64,000 bases of DNA from [Clostridium] aerotolerans DSM 5434. Lineage in GTDB: Bacteria; Bacillota; Clostridia; Lachnospirales; Lachnospiraceae. The DNA is taken from assembly GCF_000687555.1 (NCBI RefSeq), contig NZ_JHWJ01000010.1:121507-185506 (forward strand), read 5' to 3'. This document shows, one piece after another, positions 27,201 through 35,319 of this stretch (positions within the stretch are counted from its first letter, which is position 1; every line of letters starts with the position of its first letter). Under the pieces are notes generated by a model. That model worked only from the letters and a program-made list of their open reading frames with translations. It ran no database searches and had not been told where the DNA came from. A program made the translations under genes and the position numbers.

Positions 27201-30200
27201 GAGTCCATAAAGCTTACCTGGAAGGCGCCAAAGGATGAGTCCGGAATCCATGGTTACAGGGTATATGCAGACGGAAAGCCGATTTACACAAAAGAGGGAG
27301 ATTACTTCAATCATGTAAATGGAACATATACCACGGACAAAACAACTTACATAGTGACCGGGCTGGATATGAAGATTCCTCACACCTTCCGGGTGGAAGC
27401 TTCTGACGCTTGGGGCAAGGCATTAACTGGTACGGGACCATTCCATTGGACCAACAGCGGACCGGAAATCACCTGGGACGGCTCGGAAGGGGAGCAGTTG
27501 TGGAAGTCCTCGGCATTTGGACAGTCTACGGATATGGATTTTAAATCCAACATGCTGCCGAACAAAGTGGGAACAAATTATACCTGGCCTATCGGTTCTG
27601 GCACCCCGCTTAACCTGGAAGGAAAGCCGGCTCAGGATGTCGTAATAGAATCCAGAGGAGGAAAACTCCAGACCGGGCATGATGGATTGACTTTTTATTA
27701 TACGGAAGTACCAACCAGTAAGAACTTCTCCCTGACAGCAGATGTTACAGTGGAGCAGTTAGGGCCGGAGGAAGGCTCAAAGACAAACCTTCAGGAGGGT
27801 GCAGGCCTGATGGTAAGGGACGTGAATGGAAGTCCTAGAAAAGAGCCTTTAGAGGAAGGGTATGAAGAGTATCCTGCAGCCTCCAACATGGTTATGTTAA
27901 GCCTGCAGGCAGCAGGGAAAGCTCTGAATGCAGATATTAATTTACTTGCAGCAGCCCGTTATGGGGTTAACAGCCCGGCTGGAAACTTAAAAACAGTTAA
28001 AACAACAGCAACCTTCGAAAAGTCAGTTTCAAAAGCGGATGAAAAATATGCGCCAGCAGATGCGCCATTTACATCAAACTTTTATGGCACAGAAACGAAA
28101 CTGAGACTGGAACGGACAGATGAGGGATTCTTTGTCTACCACCTTGATAAGCAGGGGAATGTTCTTACCTCTTACACCTTTGAGGATAAGAATGTAACAC
28201 CGAACATCGTATCTCATCTGGATAAAGAGACCATGTATGTGGGCTTTTTCGCCTCCAGAAATGCCAGAATGTCCGTAAGAAATATCTCTCTGGATATAAG
28301 TGACGTTGTAAAGCAGGATGAATCTCCAGCTTACGTGGCTCCAGATAATGATACGGCTTCTCTGTATATCGCTTCTGCGGCATACACCAACAGCTCAGAT
28401 TATACCGTACAGGCCTTAACCAACCAGTCAGGAACCATGACTGTCAGCCAGAATGGCGCGGTACTGGTTTCAAAGGCACCTGTGACAGGAGGCGTACAGT
28501 TTTCCTGCCCAGCTGTAATTTCCGGACAGGAAGCAGAATTTAAGCTAAGCTTTGTACCTTCGGAAGGGGCAGATGCAGGGAAAGAAAAAACAGCGACTCT
28601 AAAGGTGAAAAGGGATAACTATGGTAAGGAATTATATGTATCTCCAGAAGGAACTGATGAGGCCGCTGGAACCAAGGAAAATCCATTGTCCATAAAAGAA
28701 GCTATCAACCGTCTGGTACCGGGAGGAACCATATATATGGCAGAAGGAACCTATCATTCATTCACCATACCAATGGCCTCTTCTGGAAATAAAGACGCAA
28801 GAAAAGCTTTAACTGCTCAGGGCGCTGTAAAAGTTACCGGCAGCAGTAAAATCTTTGTGCTTGACGCGGATTATTGGGACGTGACCGGACTTGATGTGGA
28901 TGGTCAAAAGATCGAAGGAAGCAGAGGCGTTATGATTCACGGAAGCCATAATGTATTAAAGGATTCCCTGATTCATAATACATCAAGCGACGCTGGTCTT
29001 ACCATAACAAAGAGCAGAGGAAGCAGAAGCTTATGGCCTTCCTACAACCTGGTAGAAAATTGTGAAGCATTTGACAATGTGGACGGTTCCAGAATCAATG
29101 CAGACGGATTTGCATCAAAATCCGGCTCAGGAGATGACAACCGGTTCTTAAACTGTGTTTCTCACGACAATGCAGATGATGGCTGGGATACCTACAACAC
29201 TCTTGCAGATGGCCCCAACGGAAGAACCATTATTGAAAACTGCGTGGCTTATAACAATGGTAACAATGGATTTAAGCTAGGCGGAGAGGGCCGCGAGGTA
29301 CCTCATATTTTAAGGAACAGCGTAGCATTCCATAACAACCTGGATGGAATCACAGATAACTTTAATCCGGGAGAACTGACGATTGAAAATAATACATCAT
29401 TTGATAACGTCCGTTTTAATTATATTATGCGTCCAAGTCCTTATAAAAAAGGGGCAAATGGGGAACTGACAGCTGATGGTACAGTTAGAAATAACGTTTC
29501 ATTCCGAACTGCAGCATTCAGTGCTTCCTTAAAGAAGGTTTACGACGATAAGATATCTGCAAAGGTGATAGAGAATAATTATCTCTACCAAAGCGGAACC
29601 AATGCAGTGGGGCAAGAGAACTTTAGATCTTTAAATCCGGCAGATTGCTTTTACCGTCAGGATGGAAGAATTCAATTCGGTGATTTCTTACGTCCTGTAA
29701 AGGGAAGTAAGATCGATAAAGCAGGTGCCGGAGCAAAATTACCAGGAATCGGTGTGGATACGCCGGATCCTGTAGATCCAGTGGATCCTGAGCCAGAACC
29801 AAATCCAGAGCCTGTAAAACCAGGAAAAGACAGAGATTCTGACTCTGGCCGGGATTATGGAATCAAGACGTCTTCCAATGAGACAAAGGGAGACTGGGAG
29901 ATGGATCAGTCCGGCTGGCGACTGAAAAAGGCAGACGGTACCTATCCGAAGGAGGAATGGGCAAAGGTAAACGGTGTCTGGTACTATTTCGGACAAACGG
30001 GATATATGACAACCGGCTGGAATCAGGTTCAGGGTGTCTGGTACTATATGGAGACCAGCGGAGCCATGAAGACAGACTGGGTGATGACCGAAGGAAAATG
30101 GTACTATATGAATCTGGATGGATCCATGGCAACAGGCTGGGTCCTTGTCAATAACAACTGGTATTATTTAAGCCAGAACGGCGAATGCCTGATGAATACA

Positions 30201-30254
30201 GTCACTCCAGATGGTCACCGGGTGGGTGAAAACGGTGCCTGGGTAAAGGGCTAG
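24282..30254 (+). CDS. Cell-surface bifunctional pectinase (GH28 polygalacturonase + PL9-like pectate lyase)
   Basis: A 1990-residue exported enzyme. Residues 1-34 are a signal peptide; four ATPSEA/ATPSQA repeats follow at about 46-95, then a fibronectin III domain. A GH28 domain spans about 235-730, with NADG (about 490), DTGDDG (about 510), GSHTG (about 555) and RFKS (about 578), the residues of polygalacturonase catalysis. Three FN3-like domains (about 770-1055), a jelly-roll-like domain (about 1070-1350) and an Ig-like domain lead to a PL9-like beta-helix (about 1449-1800) with NADGFASKSGSG and DDGWD. A Pro/Asp/Glu linker ends in four ~20-residue aromatic repeats (WYY...GW, 1870-1990) of the choline-binding type for wall attachment. 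The ATG at 24282 has GGAGG upstream and gives a proper signal peptide; the frame opens 40 codons earlier. Confidence 0.9.
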   Translation: MKVLRKRCKKALALFLTAALLLPFTVSGGEIAYAERFFEQDVENPATPSEAGRLQVPVTGLEATPSEAFVSLQDNTATPSEASVSFDEIATPSQAMSLMGTQSRFTKSEGSVDVTGLRIPTLAYDDTSMSLVWDKPENYEKVANYNVYLNGVKVGDARSNFAQHADWAATYMKAFYDHYENAGIDMVNVDIHSFRLTGLTPDTSYEVSVIATDASGDEMGNMATITCSTTSTPEIFDIRDYGAEPVERGFTSLNEESSAFVVKNTKAIQAAIDACSEGGKVVIPEGIYMSGSLYLKSNMTLELREGAILFGSPDVAHYDQNYLLYPYSTDTRSWALINTYSADENGGFENIRIVGKGTIYGNGWKYGAKQEVAGDGYEASYQKRQTADPDWSLESLKKYALKGWVAQPKDKGDLSLGVLAKSAYNNARGKGYDESTAYSTRPNLVVLRNVNGVYMEGITAENPAFHTIAVLDSENVVSDNVKYITYDANNADGIELGNTQNAMVFNNFFDTGDDGINFATGMGKGVQDTEQKPSSGIWTFNNFLRECHGGAIAAGSHTGAGIEDMLVEDNVMNHSDTPFRFKSAPVNGGGISNVRIRDCAVGDADQVFSFNTTYSDANQATTVEPADKPAEFYDISAYNITADTINKLTVDILADVDYDSPYKTWHTHHDLYFQDIVFTNIKVTKNSERIVGASNVTFDNVGLSWSKDAPAETDERAWGNIKFSNDVTFTGTTTLSENAYDAMAKPVWPDDTATVASASEAIKPSGAHEVNLKWPAAKDGEQVSGTGKVTGYIVETYVGDELVDITRPVTATTADMTGLSPDTRYVFVVYAVDGPGNKIPGPRFEINTSSGEDKKLKEPEDKNVVFSNMGYTWGTAKLSSAKAADARVRGYRAFVDGDLVATIYNYQLQEPEKATISMTVGRMMENENEVIIEAFSDAGESFEYKEATVETIKNYDYHAPVWEANALKASAVGESIKLTWKAPKDESGIHGYRVYADGKPIYTKEGDYFNHVNGTYTTDKTTYIVTGLDMKIPHTFRVEASDAWGKALTGTGPFHWTNSGPEITWDGSEGEQLWKSSAFGQSTDMDFKSNMLPNKVGTNYTWPIGSGTPLNLEGKPAQDVVIESRGGKLQTGHDGLTFYYTEVPTSKNFSLTADVTVEQLGPEEGSKTNLQEGAGLMVRDVNGSPRKEPLEEGYEEYPAASNMVMLSLQAAGKALNADINLLAAARYGVNSPAGNLKTVKTTATFEKSVSKADEKYAPADAPFTSNFYGTETKLRLERTDEGFFVYHLDKQGNVLTSYTFEDKNVTPNIVSHLDKETMYVGFFASRNARMSVRNISLDISDVVKQDESPAYVAPDNDTASLYIASAAYTNSSDYTVQALTNQSGTMTVSQNGAVLVSKAPVTGGVQFSCPAVISGQEAEFKLSFVPSEGADAGKEKTATLKVKRDNYGKELYVSPEGTDEAAGTKENPLSIKEAINRLVPGGTIYMAEGTYHSFTIPMASSGNKDARKALTAQGAVKVTGSSKIFVLDADYWDVTGLDVDGQKIEGSRGVMIHGSHNVLKDSLIHNTSSDAGLTITKSRGSRSLWPSYNLVENCEAFDNVDGSRINADGFASKSGSGDDNRFLNCVSHDNADDGWDTYNTLADGPNGRTIIENCVAYNNGNNGFKLGGEGREVPHILRNSVAFHNNLDGITDNFNPGELTIENNTSFDNVRFNYIMRPSPYKKGANGELTADGTVRNNVSFRTAAFSASLKKVYDDKISAKVIENNYLYQSGTNAVGQENFRSLNPADCFYRQDGRIQFGDFLRPVKGSKIDKAGAGAKLPGIGVDTPDPVDPVDPEPEPNPEPVKPGKDRDSDSGRDYGIKTSSNETKGDWEMDQSGWRLKKADGTYPKEEWAKVNGVWYYFGQTGYMTTGWNQVQGVWYYMETSGAMKTDWVMTEGKWYYMNLDGSMATGWVLVNNNWYYLSQNGECLMNTVTPDGHRVGENGAWVKG

Positions 30255-30262
30255 ATATGTAA

Positions 30263-30311
30263 ATGGAATTCCCTTGCTGCTTCATGCGGCAGGGGAATTC
30301 CTCTTTTATTT
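30263..30311 (+). terminator. Intrinsic terminator of the pectinase gene
   Basis: GGAATTCCC...GGGAATTCC stem with inner CTGC/GCAG pairing, followed by TCTTTTATTT, shortly after the stop codon. Confidence 0.85.
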
Positions 30312-30429
30312 AGGGAAATACGGAATAATAAACAAATTTTCATATAAATGAAAGATTATTAAATTGTAAAAGATCGGATTAGGTGCTACGATGGACATAT
30401 GTATTAATTCTATTGTTCAGGAGGATCCC

Positions 30430-31512
30430 ATGTTTTTGGATGCACTGCAATCATATTATGCCCCTGCCATTGCTCTTTTGGTTTTTGCGGTAATGGTGAT
30501 TACAGACAAGCTTTTTTCAAAACGAATCAAAAGGCTGTTTCTTTGGGAAGTCGGCCTGATCTTTCTGGTGATAGCAGATACCTGGGCAGATTATTGTTTC
30601 AGCGGCTTATCTACGGTAGAGGGCTTTAAACTTAGAACCTTGACAACGTTTATCAATTTTGCCATAAGTCCCTGCCTGCCCATGATCCTTGTGCTGATCT
30701 ACGAGACGGAAGATTCCAAACGGTTTCCCGCATGGTTTTATCTGCCTATGGTCATAAATATTGTATTTTCCATTTTAAGTATCTGGATGGGGTTTATTTT
30801 TCATGTTAGCAGAGAAAATATATATACAAGAGGTCCCCTGTTCTTTATTACCTTTGTGGCTTCTGGCTTTTACCTTTCCTCTCTGATTTTCTGTTCCGCA
30901 AGGCAGAGGGGAAAGCCAAACCGCAAGACGGAGACTCTGTTTTTACTTCTTTTTCTGGTTGTGATTGGACTTGCCATCATGGCAGAGATTGTGTTTCATT
31001 TGCATTTTATGGTATGGAGTGCTTCGGAGGCCTTCGTTATTCTATATTTTCTGCTTATGACCACACAGAAGATCTTATACGATCCGCTTACCGGCACCTA
31101 TAATCGGATTGCCTATGAAAAACAGCTGGAGAAAATCAACCGTCATTCAGAATGCACTATGGCGATGATCGATCTTGACAACTTAAAAAATATCAATGAT
31201 GAATTTGGCCATTCCAGCGGAGATGCGGCAATCTGCAGCGTTGCTTCCGCCATATTAAAGACAAAAGGAAAGCACATGTGGCTGTACCGCTTTGGGGGAG
31301 ATGAATTCGTCCTTTTAAGCAACCGGTTAAATGCGGATGAGATGAAAAAAGTCTTAAAAGCCGCCCAGGAGCAGTGTGAAGAGATTCAGGGAATTCGTCC
31401 CTGTTTTTCCTATGGGGTGGCAGAATACCGTTTGGGCGACGACCTGAATAATACGATTTTAAATGCTGACATCGATATGTACCGGCACAAAAAGAACTTA
31501 AAGGACATTTGA
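30430..31512 (+). CDS. Membrane-bound GGDEF protein (diguanylate cyclase)
   Basis: A 360-residue protein. About seven transmembrane helices fill residues 10-215, resembling 7TM sensor regions, and a GGDEF domain occupies about 220-360. The active-site motif FGGDEF is intact, as are DPLTGTYNR, the metal-site MIDLDNLKNIND and the C-terminal DIDMYRHK. Cyclic di-GMP synthesis is therefore likely. No RxxD inhibitory site is seen five residues before GGDEF. The ATG at 30430 follows CAGGAGG at good spacing; an in-frame ATG at 30391 lacks one. It sits alone after the pectinase terminator and before the tyrS leader. Confidence 0.85.
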   Translation: MFLDALQSYYAPAIALLVFAVMVITDKLFSKRIKRLFLWEVGLIFLVIADTWADYCFSGLSTVEGFKLRTLTTFINFAISPCLPMILVLIYETEDSKRFPAWFYLPMVINIVFSILSIWMGFIFHVSRENIYTRGPLFFITFVASGFYLSSLIFCSARQRGKPNRKTETLFLLLFLVVIGLAIMAEIVFHLHFMVWSASEAFVILYFLLMTTQKILYDPLTGTYNRIAYEKQLEKINRHSECTMAMIDLDNLKNINDEFGHSSGDAAICSVASAILKTKGKHMWLYRFGGDEFVLLSNRLNADEMKKVLKAAQEQCEEIQGIRPCFSYGVAEYRLGDDLNNTILNADIDMYRHKKNLKDI

Positions 31513-31522
31513 AGGAAATACC

Positions 31523-31551
31523 TTGACAAACCGTGGAAAAAAACATATACT
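31523..31551 (+). promoter_or_regulatory. Promoter of the tyrS leader
   Basis: TTGACA (31523-31528), 17-bp spacer, TATACT (31546-31551): a near-consensus sigma-A promoter. It begins 11 bp after the GGDEF gene stop codon. Confidence 0.88.
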
Positions 31552-31557
31552 AATCAT

Positions 31558-31845
31558 TAACTTCATACGCCATAAAAGCGTTGAAAAGAACAAGTAGCAG
31601 TGCGAAGGACCATACAGAAAGCAGCCGGAAGATGAGAGGCGCATGGGAAACGGATTGTGAATACATCTTTGAGCTTCACACCCAACGGCAATTGCCCAGT
31701 AGGCTGTGACGGATTCCTGCACCCGTTAACGTGCTAGAGTATCGAAGCAGGTACTTAAAGAGGTAAGCAGTGTGAGCTGCTTATGAACTTAAGGTGGTAA
31801 CGCGAGATTTTAACCTCGTCCTTTTGATAGGACGGGGTTTATTTT
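31558..31845 (+). promoter_or_regulatory. T-box riboswitch (tyrosine) of tyrS
   Basis: The leader has the T-box AAGGTGGTAACGCG at 31791-31804, followed by a terminator stem (AACCTCGTCC/GGACGGGGTT) and a T-rich run. A candidate specifier codon TAC (Tyr) lies at 31662-31664 in the stem I region (GTGAATACATC). Uncharged tRNA-Tyr pairing with UAC would stabilise the antiterminator and allow tyrS transcription. This leader fills the 355-bp gap between the GGDEF gene and tyrS. Confidence 0.93.
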
Positions 31846-31867
31846 TATTTATTTAAGGAGAATAGCT

Positions 31868-33091
31868 ATGACAATTTACGAAGAACTGAAAGCCAGGGGA
31901 TTGATTGCCCAGGTAACCAATGAGGAAGAGATCAGCAAGATGGTCAATGAAGGAAAGGCCGTATTTTACATCGGCTTTGATCCAACGGCTGACAGCCTTC
32001 ACGTAGGACATTTCATGGCACTGTGTTTGATGAAGCGTCTTCAGGAGGCTGGTAACAAGCCGATCGCATTGCTGGGCGGCGGAACCGCTATGATCGGTGA
32101 TCCTTCCGGAAGAAGCGATATGCGCCAGATGATGACCATTGAGACCATTCAGCACAACTGTGAGTGCTTTAAAAAGCAGATGAGCCGTTTTATTGATTTC
32201 TCAGAAGGGAAAGCCCTTATGGTCAACAATGCAGACTGGCTGATGGCGCTTAATTATATTGATATGCTTCGCGAAGTAGGACCTCATTTCTCTGTGAATC
32301 GTATGCTTACGGCAGAATGCTACAAGCAGCGTATGGAAAAGGGACTCAGCTTCCTGGAGTTTAACTACATGATCATGCAGAGCTATGACTTCTATGAGCT
32401 GTTTAACCGCTACGGCTGTAATATGCAGTTTGGCGGTGATGACCAATGGAGCAACATGCTTGGCGGTACCGAGCTGATTCGCCGTAAATTAGGCAAGGAC
32501 GCACATGCCATGACCATTACCCTTCTATTAAATTCCGAAGGAAAGAAGATGGGTAAGACTCAGTCTGGCGCCGTGTGGCTTGATCCGGAAAAGACTTCTC
32601 CATTCGATTTCTTCCAGTACTGGAGAAATGTAGCCGATGCCGATGTATTAAAATGCCTCCGCATGCTCACCTTCTTACCCATTGAGCAGATCAATGAGAT
32701 GGATCACTGGGAGGGAAGCCAGTTAAATCAGGCAAAAGAGATTCTTGCTTATGAGCTGACGAAGCTGGTTCATGGAGAAGAGGAAGCGGAAAAATCCTTA
32801 AAGAGTGCAAAAGAGCTGTTTGCCGGCGGCAATGCGGCAGATATGCCTGCATGGGAGATGGAAGAAGCTGACTTTGTAGATGGAAGCGTTGATATTCTTA
32901 CCATCGTACAAAAGTCTGGTCTGGCACCAACCCGTTCCGAGGCAAGACGTAACGTGGAACAGGGCGGCGTAACCGTAGAGGGAGAAGCAGTGACCGATGT
33001 AAAGACTCTCTTTACAAAAGAGCAGCTCTCCGGAGAAGGCGTCGTTGTAAAACGTGGCAAAAAGAAGTTTGTAAGAGTATTTGTTAAATAA
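31868..33091 (+). CDS. tyrS: Tyrosyl-tRNA synthetase
   Basis: A 407-residue class I aminoacyl-tRNA synthetase that charges tRNA-Tyr. The HIGH-type signature is HVGHF (about residues 45-50) and the KMSKS-type signature KKMGKT (about 226). A C-terminal S4 RNA-binding domain carries [19 protein letters not shown]. Length and domain order match bacterial TyrRS. TTAAGGAG precedes the ATG. Control is by the Tyr T-box upstream. Confidence 0.97.
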   Translation: MTIYEELKARGLIAQVTNEEEISKMVNEGKAVFYIGFDPTADSLHVGHFMALCLMKRLQEAGNKPIALLGGGTAMIGDPSGRSDMRQMMTIETIQHNCECFKKQMSRFIDFSEGKALMVNNADWLMALNYIDMLREVGPHFSVNRMLTAECYKQRMEKGLSFLEFNYMIMQSYDFYELFNRYGCNMQFGGDDQWSNMLGGTELIRRKLGKDAHAMTITLLLNSEGKKMGKTQSGAVWLDPEKTSPFDFFQYWRNVADADVLKCLRMLTFLPIEQINEMDHWEGSQLNQAKEILAYELTKLVHGEEEAEKSLKSAKELFAGGNAADMPAWEMEEADFVDGSVDILTIVQKSGLAPTRSEARRNVEQGGVTVEGEAVTDVKTLFTKEQLSGEGVVVKRGKKKFVRVFVK

Positions 33092-33097
33092 AAGTTG

Positions 33098-33136
33098 GCC
33101 GGTATCAGGAGGAATTTCCTCCCATACCGGCTATTT
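33098..33136 (+). terminator. Intrinsic terminator of tyrS
   Basis: GCCGGTAT/ATACCGGC outer stem with an inner GGAGGAA/TTCCTCC stem, followed by TATTTTTAT. It directly abuts the convergent HD-GYP gene and could serve both. Confidence 0.9.
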
Positions 33137-34468
33137 TTATGGCCATAGGACTGGGGATATTGGCTCCTGAATGGAAAGGGCAAACCGTATTTTGTCATGA
33201 CTGGAATTCAGCTCTAAGAACTGGTCGTACTCCTTCCAAAGCTTTTCATAAATGCTAAGAACCGGGCGGCACCGTATTTTCGTCATATCAAGAATCTGAT
33301 CCAGATTCCAGACCGCCATATCTACAATTCCAGAATCCAGGTAACCATCTCGTTTCATATTAATCAGTATGGTCCGTATGCGGTCCTTAGGAAAGGGCTC
33401 TTTATAGCTTCTTGTTCCTGTAAGGGCGCTTATGATGTCTGCAACCGCCACCAGACGCTCTTCCTTTGTCAGCTCCTTGGCGGTAAGGCCCTTTGGATAT
33501 CCTGTTCCGTTTAATTTCTCATGATGGCGCAGGGCGATGCGGACAATGGAATCGTCAATGAGGCCCCCAAAGATTTCTTCGGTCCGGTCCACGTGTGTTC
33601 TCATGACCGACATGGCTTGTTTGTTTAATTTCCCTGGAGATTCCAAAATATCAACGGGGATTGCAATCTTACCTAAATCATGAAGCAGAGACCCGCATAA
33701 GACCAGGTTCAGCTGTTCCTCCGTGAAACTGGCCAGGCGTCCAAGCTCGTAACTGATGCTGGTGGTGGCTATGGTATGGGTCACGGTGTAATGGCTTCGA
33801 AAGTCGATAATAAATACAAGCATCTTTAGATATGCGGTGATCTCTTCTCCGGATAAAGGAATTTGGGTTAAAAAATCTGCGTATTCTTTATCCTGTCTCC
33901 ATTCCTCGTCAATGGTGCCCTTAAAATCAAGAAGAGATGCCAGTTCTAATATGTGAGGGGCAAATATAGTCTCCGTTCCCTGTTCTAAAGCACGAAAGGT
34001 ATCTTTCCAGGTCATGTGCCCCAAGGACATGGAAACATCAATCCGGTCCGCGATATGTATGAGCTGTGCCAGATCCTTTAGCTTATCGCTTAAATGATCC
34101 TGGTCTTTCATATGTTTCCAGCCGATGTGATGAAGAAGTATTGCCGGTGCCAGCTCTTTTAAAGGAGAAAAATAATGGACAAAAAGAAACCCATAGAAGG
34201 AATGATTCCATACGTCTTTCGTCTCAAATTGAAGCATTCTTGAAACTTCCTCTGTTTTAAATGCTCCAATGTCATGAATCTGTGCTGCAAAGCAGATGTC
34301 CCGAAGCTCTTCATGGGAATACTGTCCTGTTTTACTTATCATTCTGAAAATGATATAGGCTACGTGAGTGCCATGTTCTGTAAGTCTTGTGTCTATGTAG
34401 CTGCAAAAACGGCGTATAATTCCAAGAATGCTCTGGTTGCTTATCGTTTGGGTGTATTGCATTTGCAT
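33137..34468 (-). CDS. Double HD-domain protein with C-terminal HD-GYP
   Basis: A 443-residue cytoplasmic protein with two phosphohydrolase-like domains. The first (about 25-190) has HDIG and HHIGWKH. The second (about 225-400) has LLHDLGKIAIP and HHEKLNGTGYPKGL, so the HD-GYP signature is intact. HD-GYP proteins degrade cyclic di-GMP. A start at 34468 is chosen because GGAGGAGG lies 8 bp upstream; the longer reading from 34498 would translate that site. It lies next to tyrS and 1.6 kb from the GGDEF gene, so synthesis and breakdown of the messenger are encoded close together. Confidence 0.85.
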   Translation of the reverse strand: MQMQYTQTISNQSILGIIRRFCSYIDTRLTEHGTHVAYIIFRMISKTGQYSHEELRDICFAAQIHDIGAFKTEEVSRMLQFETKDVWNHSFYGFLFVHYFSPLKELAPAILLHHIGWKHMKDQDHLSDKLKDLAQLIHIADRIDVSMSLGHMTWKDTFRALEQGTETIFAPHILELASLLDFKGTIDEEWRQDKEYADFLTQIPLSGEEITAYLKMLVFIIDFRSHYTVTHTIATTSISYELGRLASFTEEQLNLVLCGSLLHDLGKIAIPVDILESPGKLNKQAMSVMRTHVDRTEEIFGGLIDDSIVRIALRHHEKLNGTGYPKGLTAKELTKEERLVAVADIISALTGTRSYKEPFPKDRIRTILINMKRDGYLDSGIVDMAVWNLDQILDMTKIRCRPVLSIYEKLWKEYDQFLELNSSHDKIRFALSIQEPISPVLWP

Positions 34469-34626
34469 GCAGCTTCCTCCTCCATGTATGTATGCCATAA
34501 GTCTACCATAATTAGCAATGATTGGAAAGATAAAATAGCGTTCTGAAACGGTTGAGAATAATATCCAGCAGAGGTATAATTATCCAGTGGAGTGTAAAAA
34601 AACAAATGATTGGAGGAAGCATAACA

Positions 34627-35319
34627 ATGAATGATACAGCAGGATATATTCAGCTGATTGAAGAGAAACTGATCTATGACAATCCCCTTTCCAAAGAAGA
34701 AGATATCAAAGGTTTTATTCTGGAGGGGAAAGCCAGAATCAGCTTTGAAAATAATACCATGTGCCTGAAAAATGAACTGGATCATGGGATGGGGCAGCAG
34801 GCAAACTATGTACTATGGTGCCCGGAGGAATTTCCGGAAAATATAAAGATAACCTGGGAGTTTAAGCCCATTACTGATGAAGGACTGTGCATCTTGTTTT
34901 TCGGGGCTTCCGGGAATGGGGGAAAGGATTTATTTGACCCGTCCCTTTCAAAAAGGACAGGGGAATATCCCCAGTATCACAGTGGAGATATGGATGCCTT
35001 TCATATTTCATATTTTAGAAGAAAGGAACCGGATGAAAGGAGCTTTCATACCTGCAATTTAAGAAAAAGCAGAGGCTTTCATCTTGTGGCTCAGGGGGCA
35101 GATCCGATTCCAGGGGCAAATGACTGCAATGATTTCTATCGTATGGAGGTCCGCAAATACAGCCGCAACATCCGGTTTTCCATTAACGGTCTTGAGATAT
35201 TTGAATTTGACGATGATACCTTATTTGGGGAGCTGATAAGGGGCGGTAAAATTGGCTTTCGCCAATTGGCGCCGCTGACTGCAGAATATCGTAATTTTAA
35301 GGTGTATGAGCTATGTTGA
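34627..35319 (+). CDS. DUF1961 family protein
   Basis: A 230-residue cytoplasmic protein without signal peptide, predicted as a concanavalin-like beta-sandwich. It matches the DUF1961 type by GNGGKDLFDPSL, SGDMDAFHISYFRR and FYRMEVRKY. Such proteins occur in rhamnogalacturonan and other polysaccharide loci, but no activity is established to my knowledge. The ATG at 34627 follows TGGAGGAAGC. Its stop overlaps the start of the GH2-like gene, so it opens the rhamnogalacturonan locus as part of an operon. Confidence 0.8.
   Translation: MNDTAGYIQLIEEKLIYDNPLSKEEDIKGFILEGKARISFENNTMCLKNELDHGMGQQANYVLWCPEEFPENIKITWEFKPITDEGLCILFFGASGNGGKDLFDPSLSKRTGEYPQYHSGDMDAFHISYFRRKEPDERSFHTCNLRKSRGFHLVAQGADPIPGANDCNDFYRMEVRKYSRNIRFSINGLEIFEFDDDTLFGELIRGGKIGFRQLAPLTAEYRNFKVYELC

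Noticed and set aside
31853..32155. 100-codon minus-strand frame at the tyrS start
   Set aside because: Antisense to the conserved HIGH-motif region of tyrS.
34469..34626. cre-like TGAAACGG stretch before the DUF1961 gene
   Set aside because: The central CG is out of register with the cre consensus and the right half does not match.
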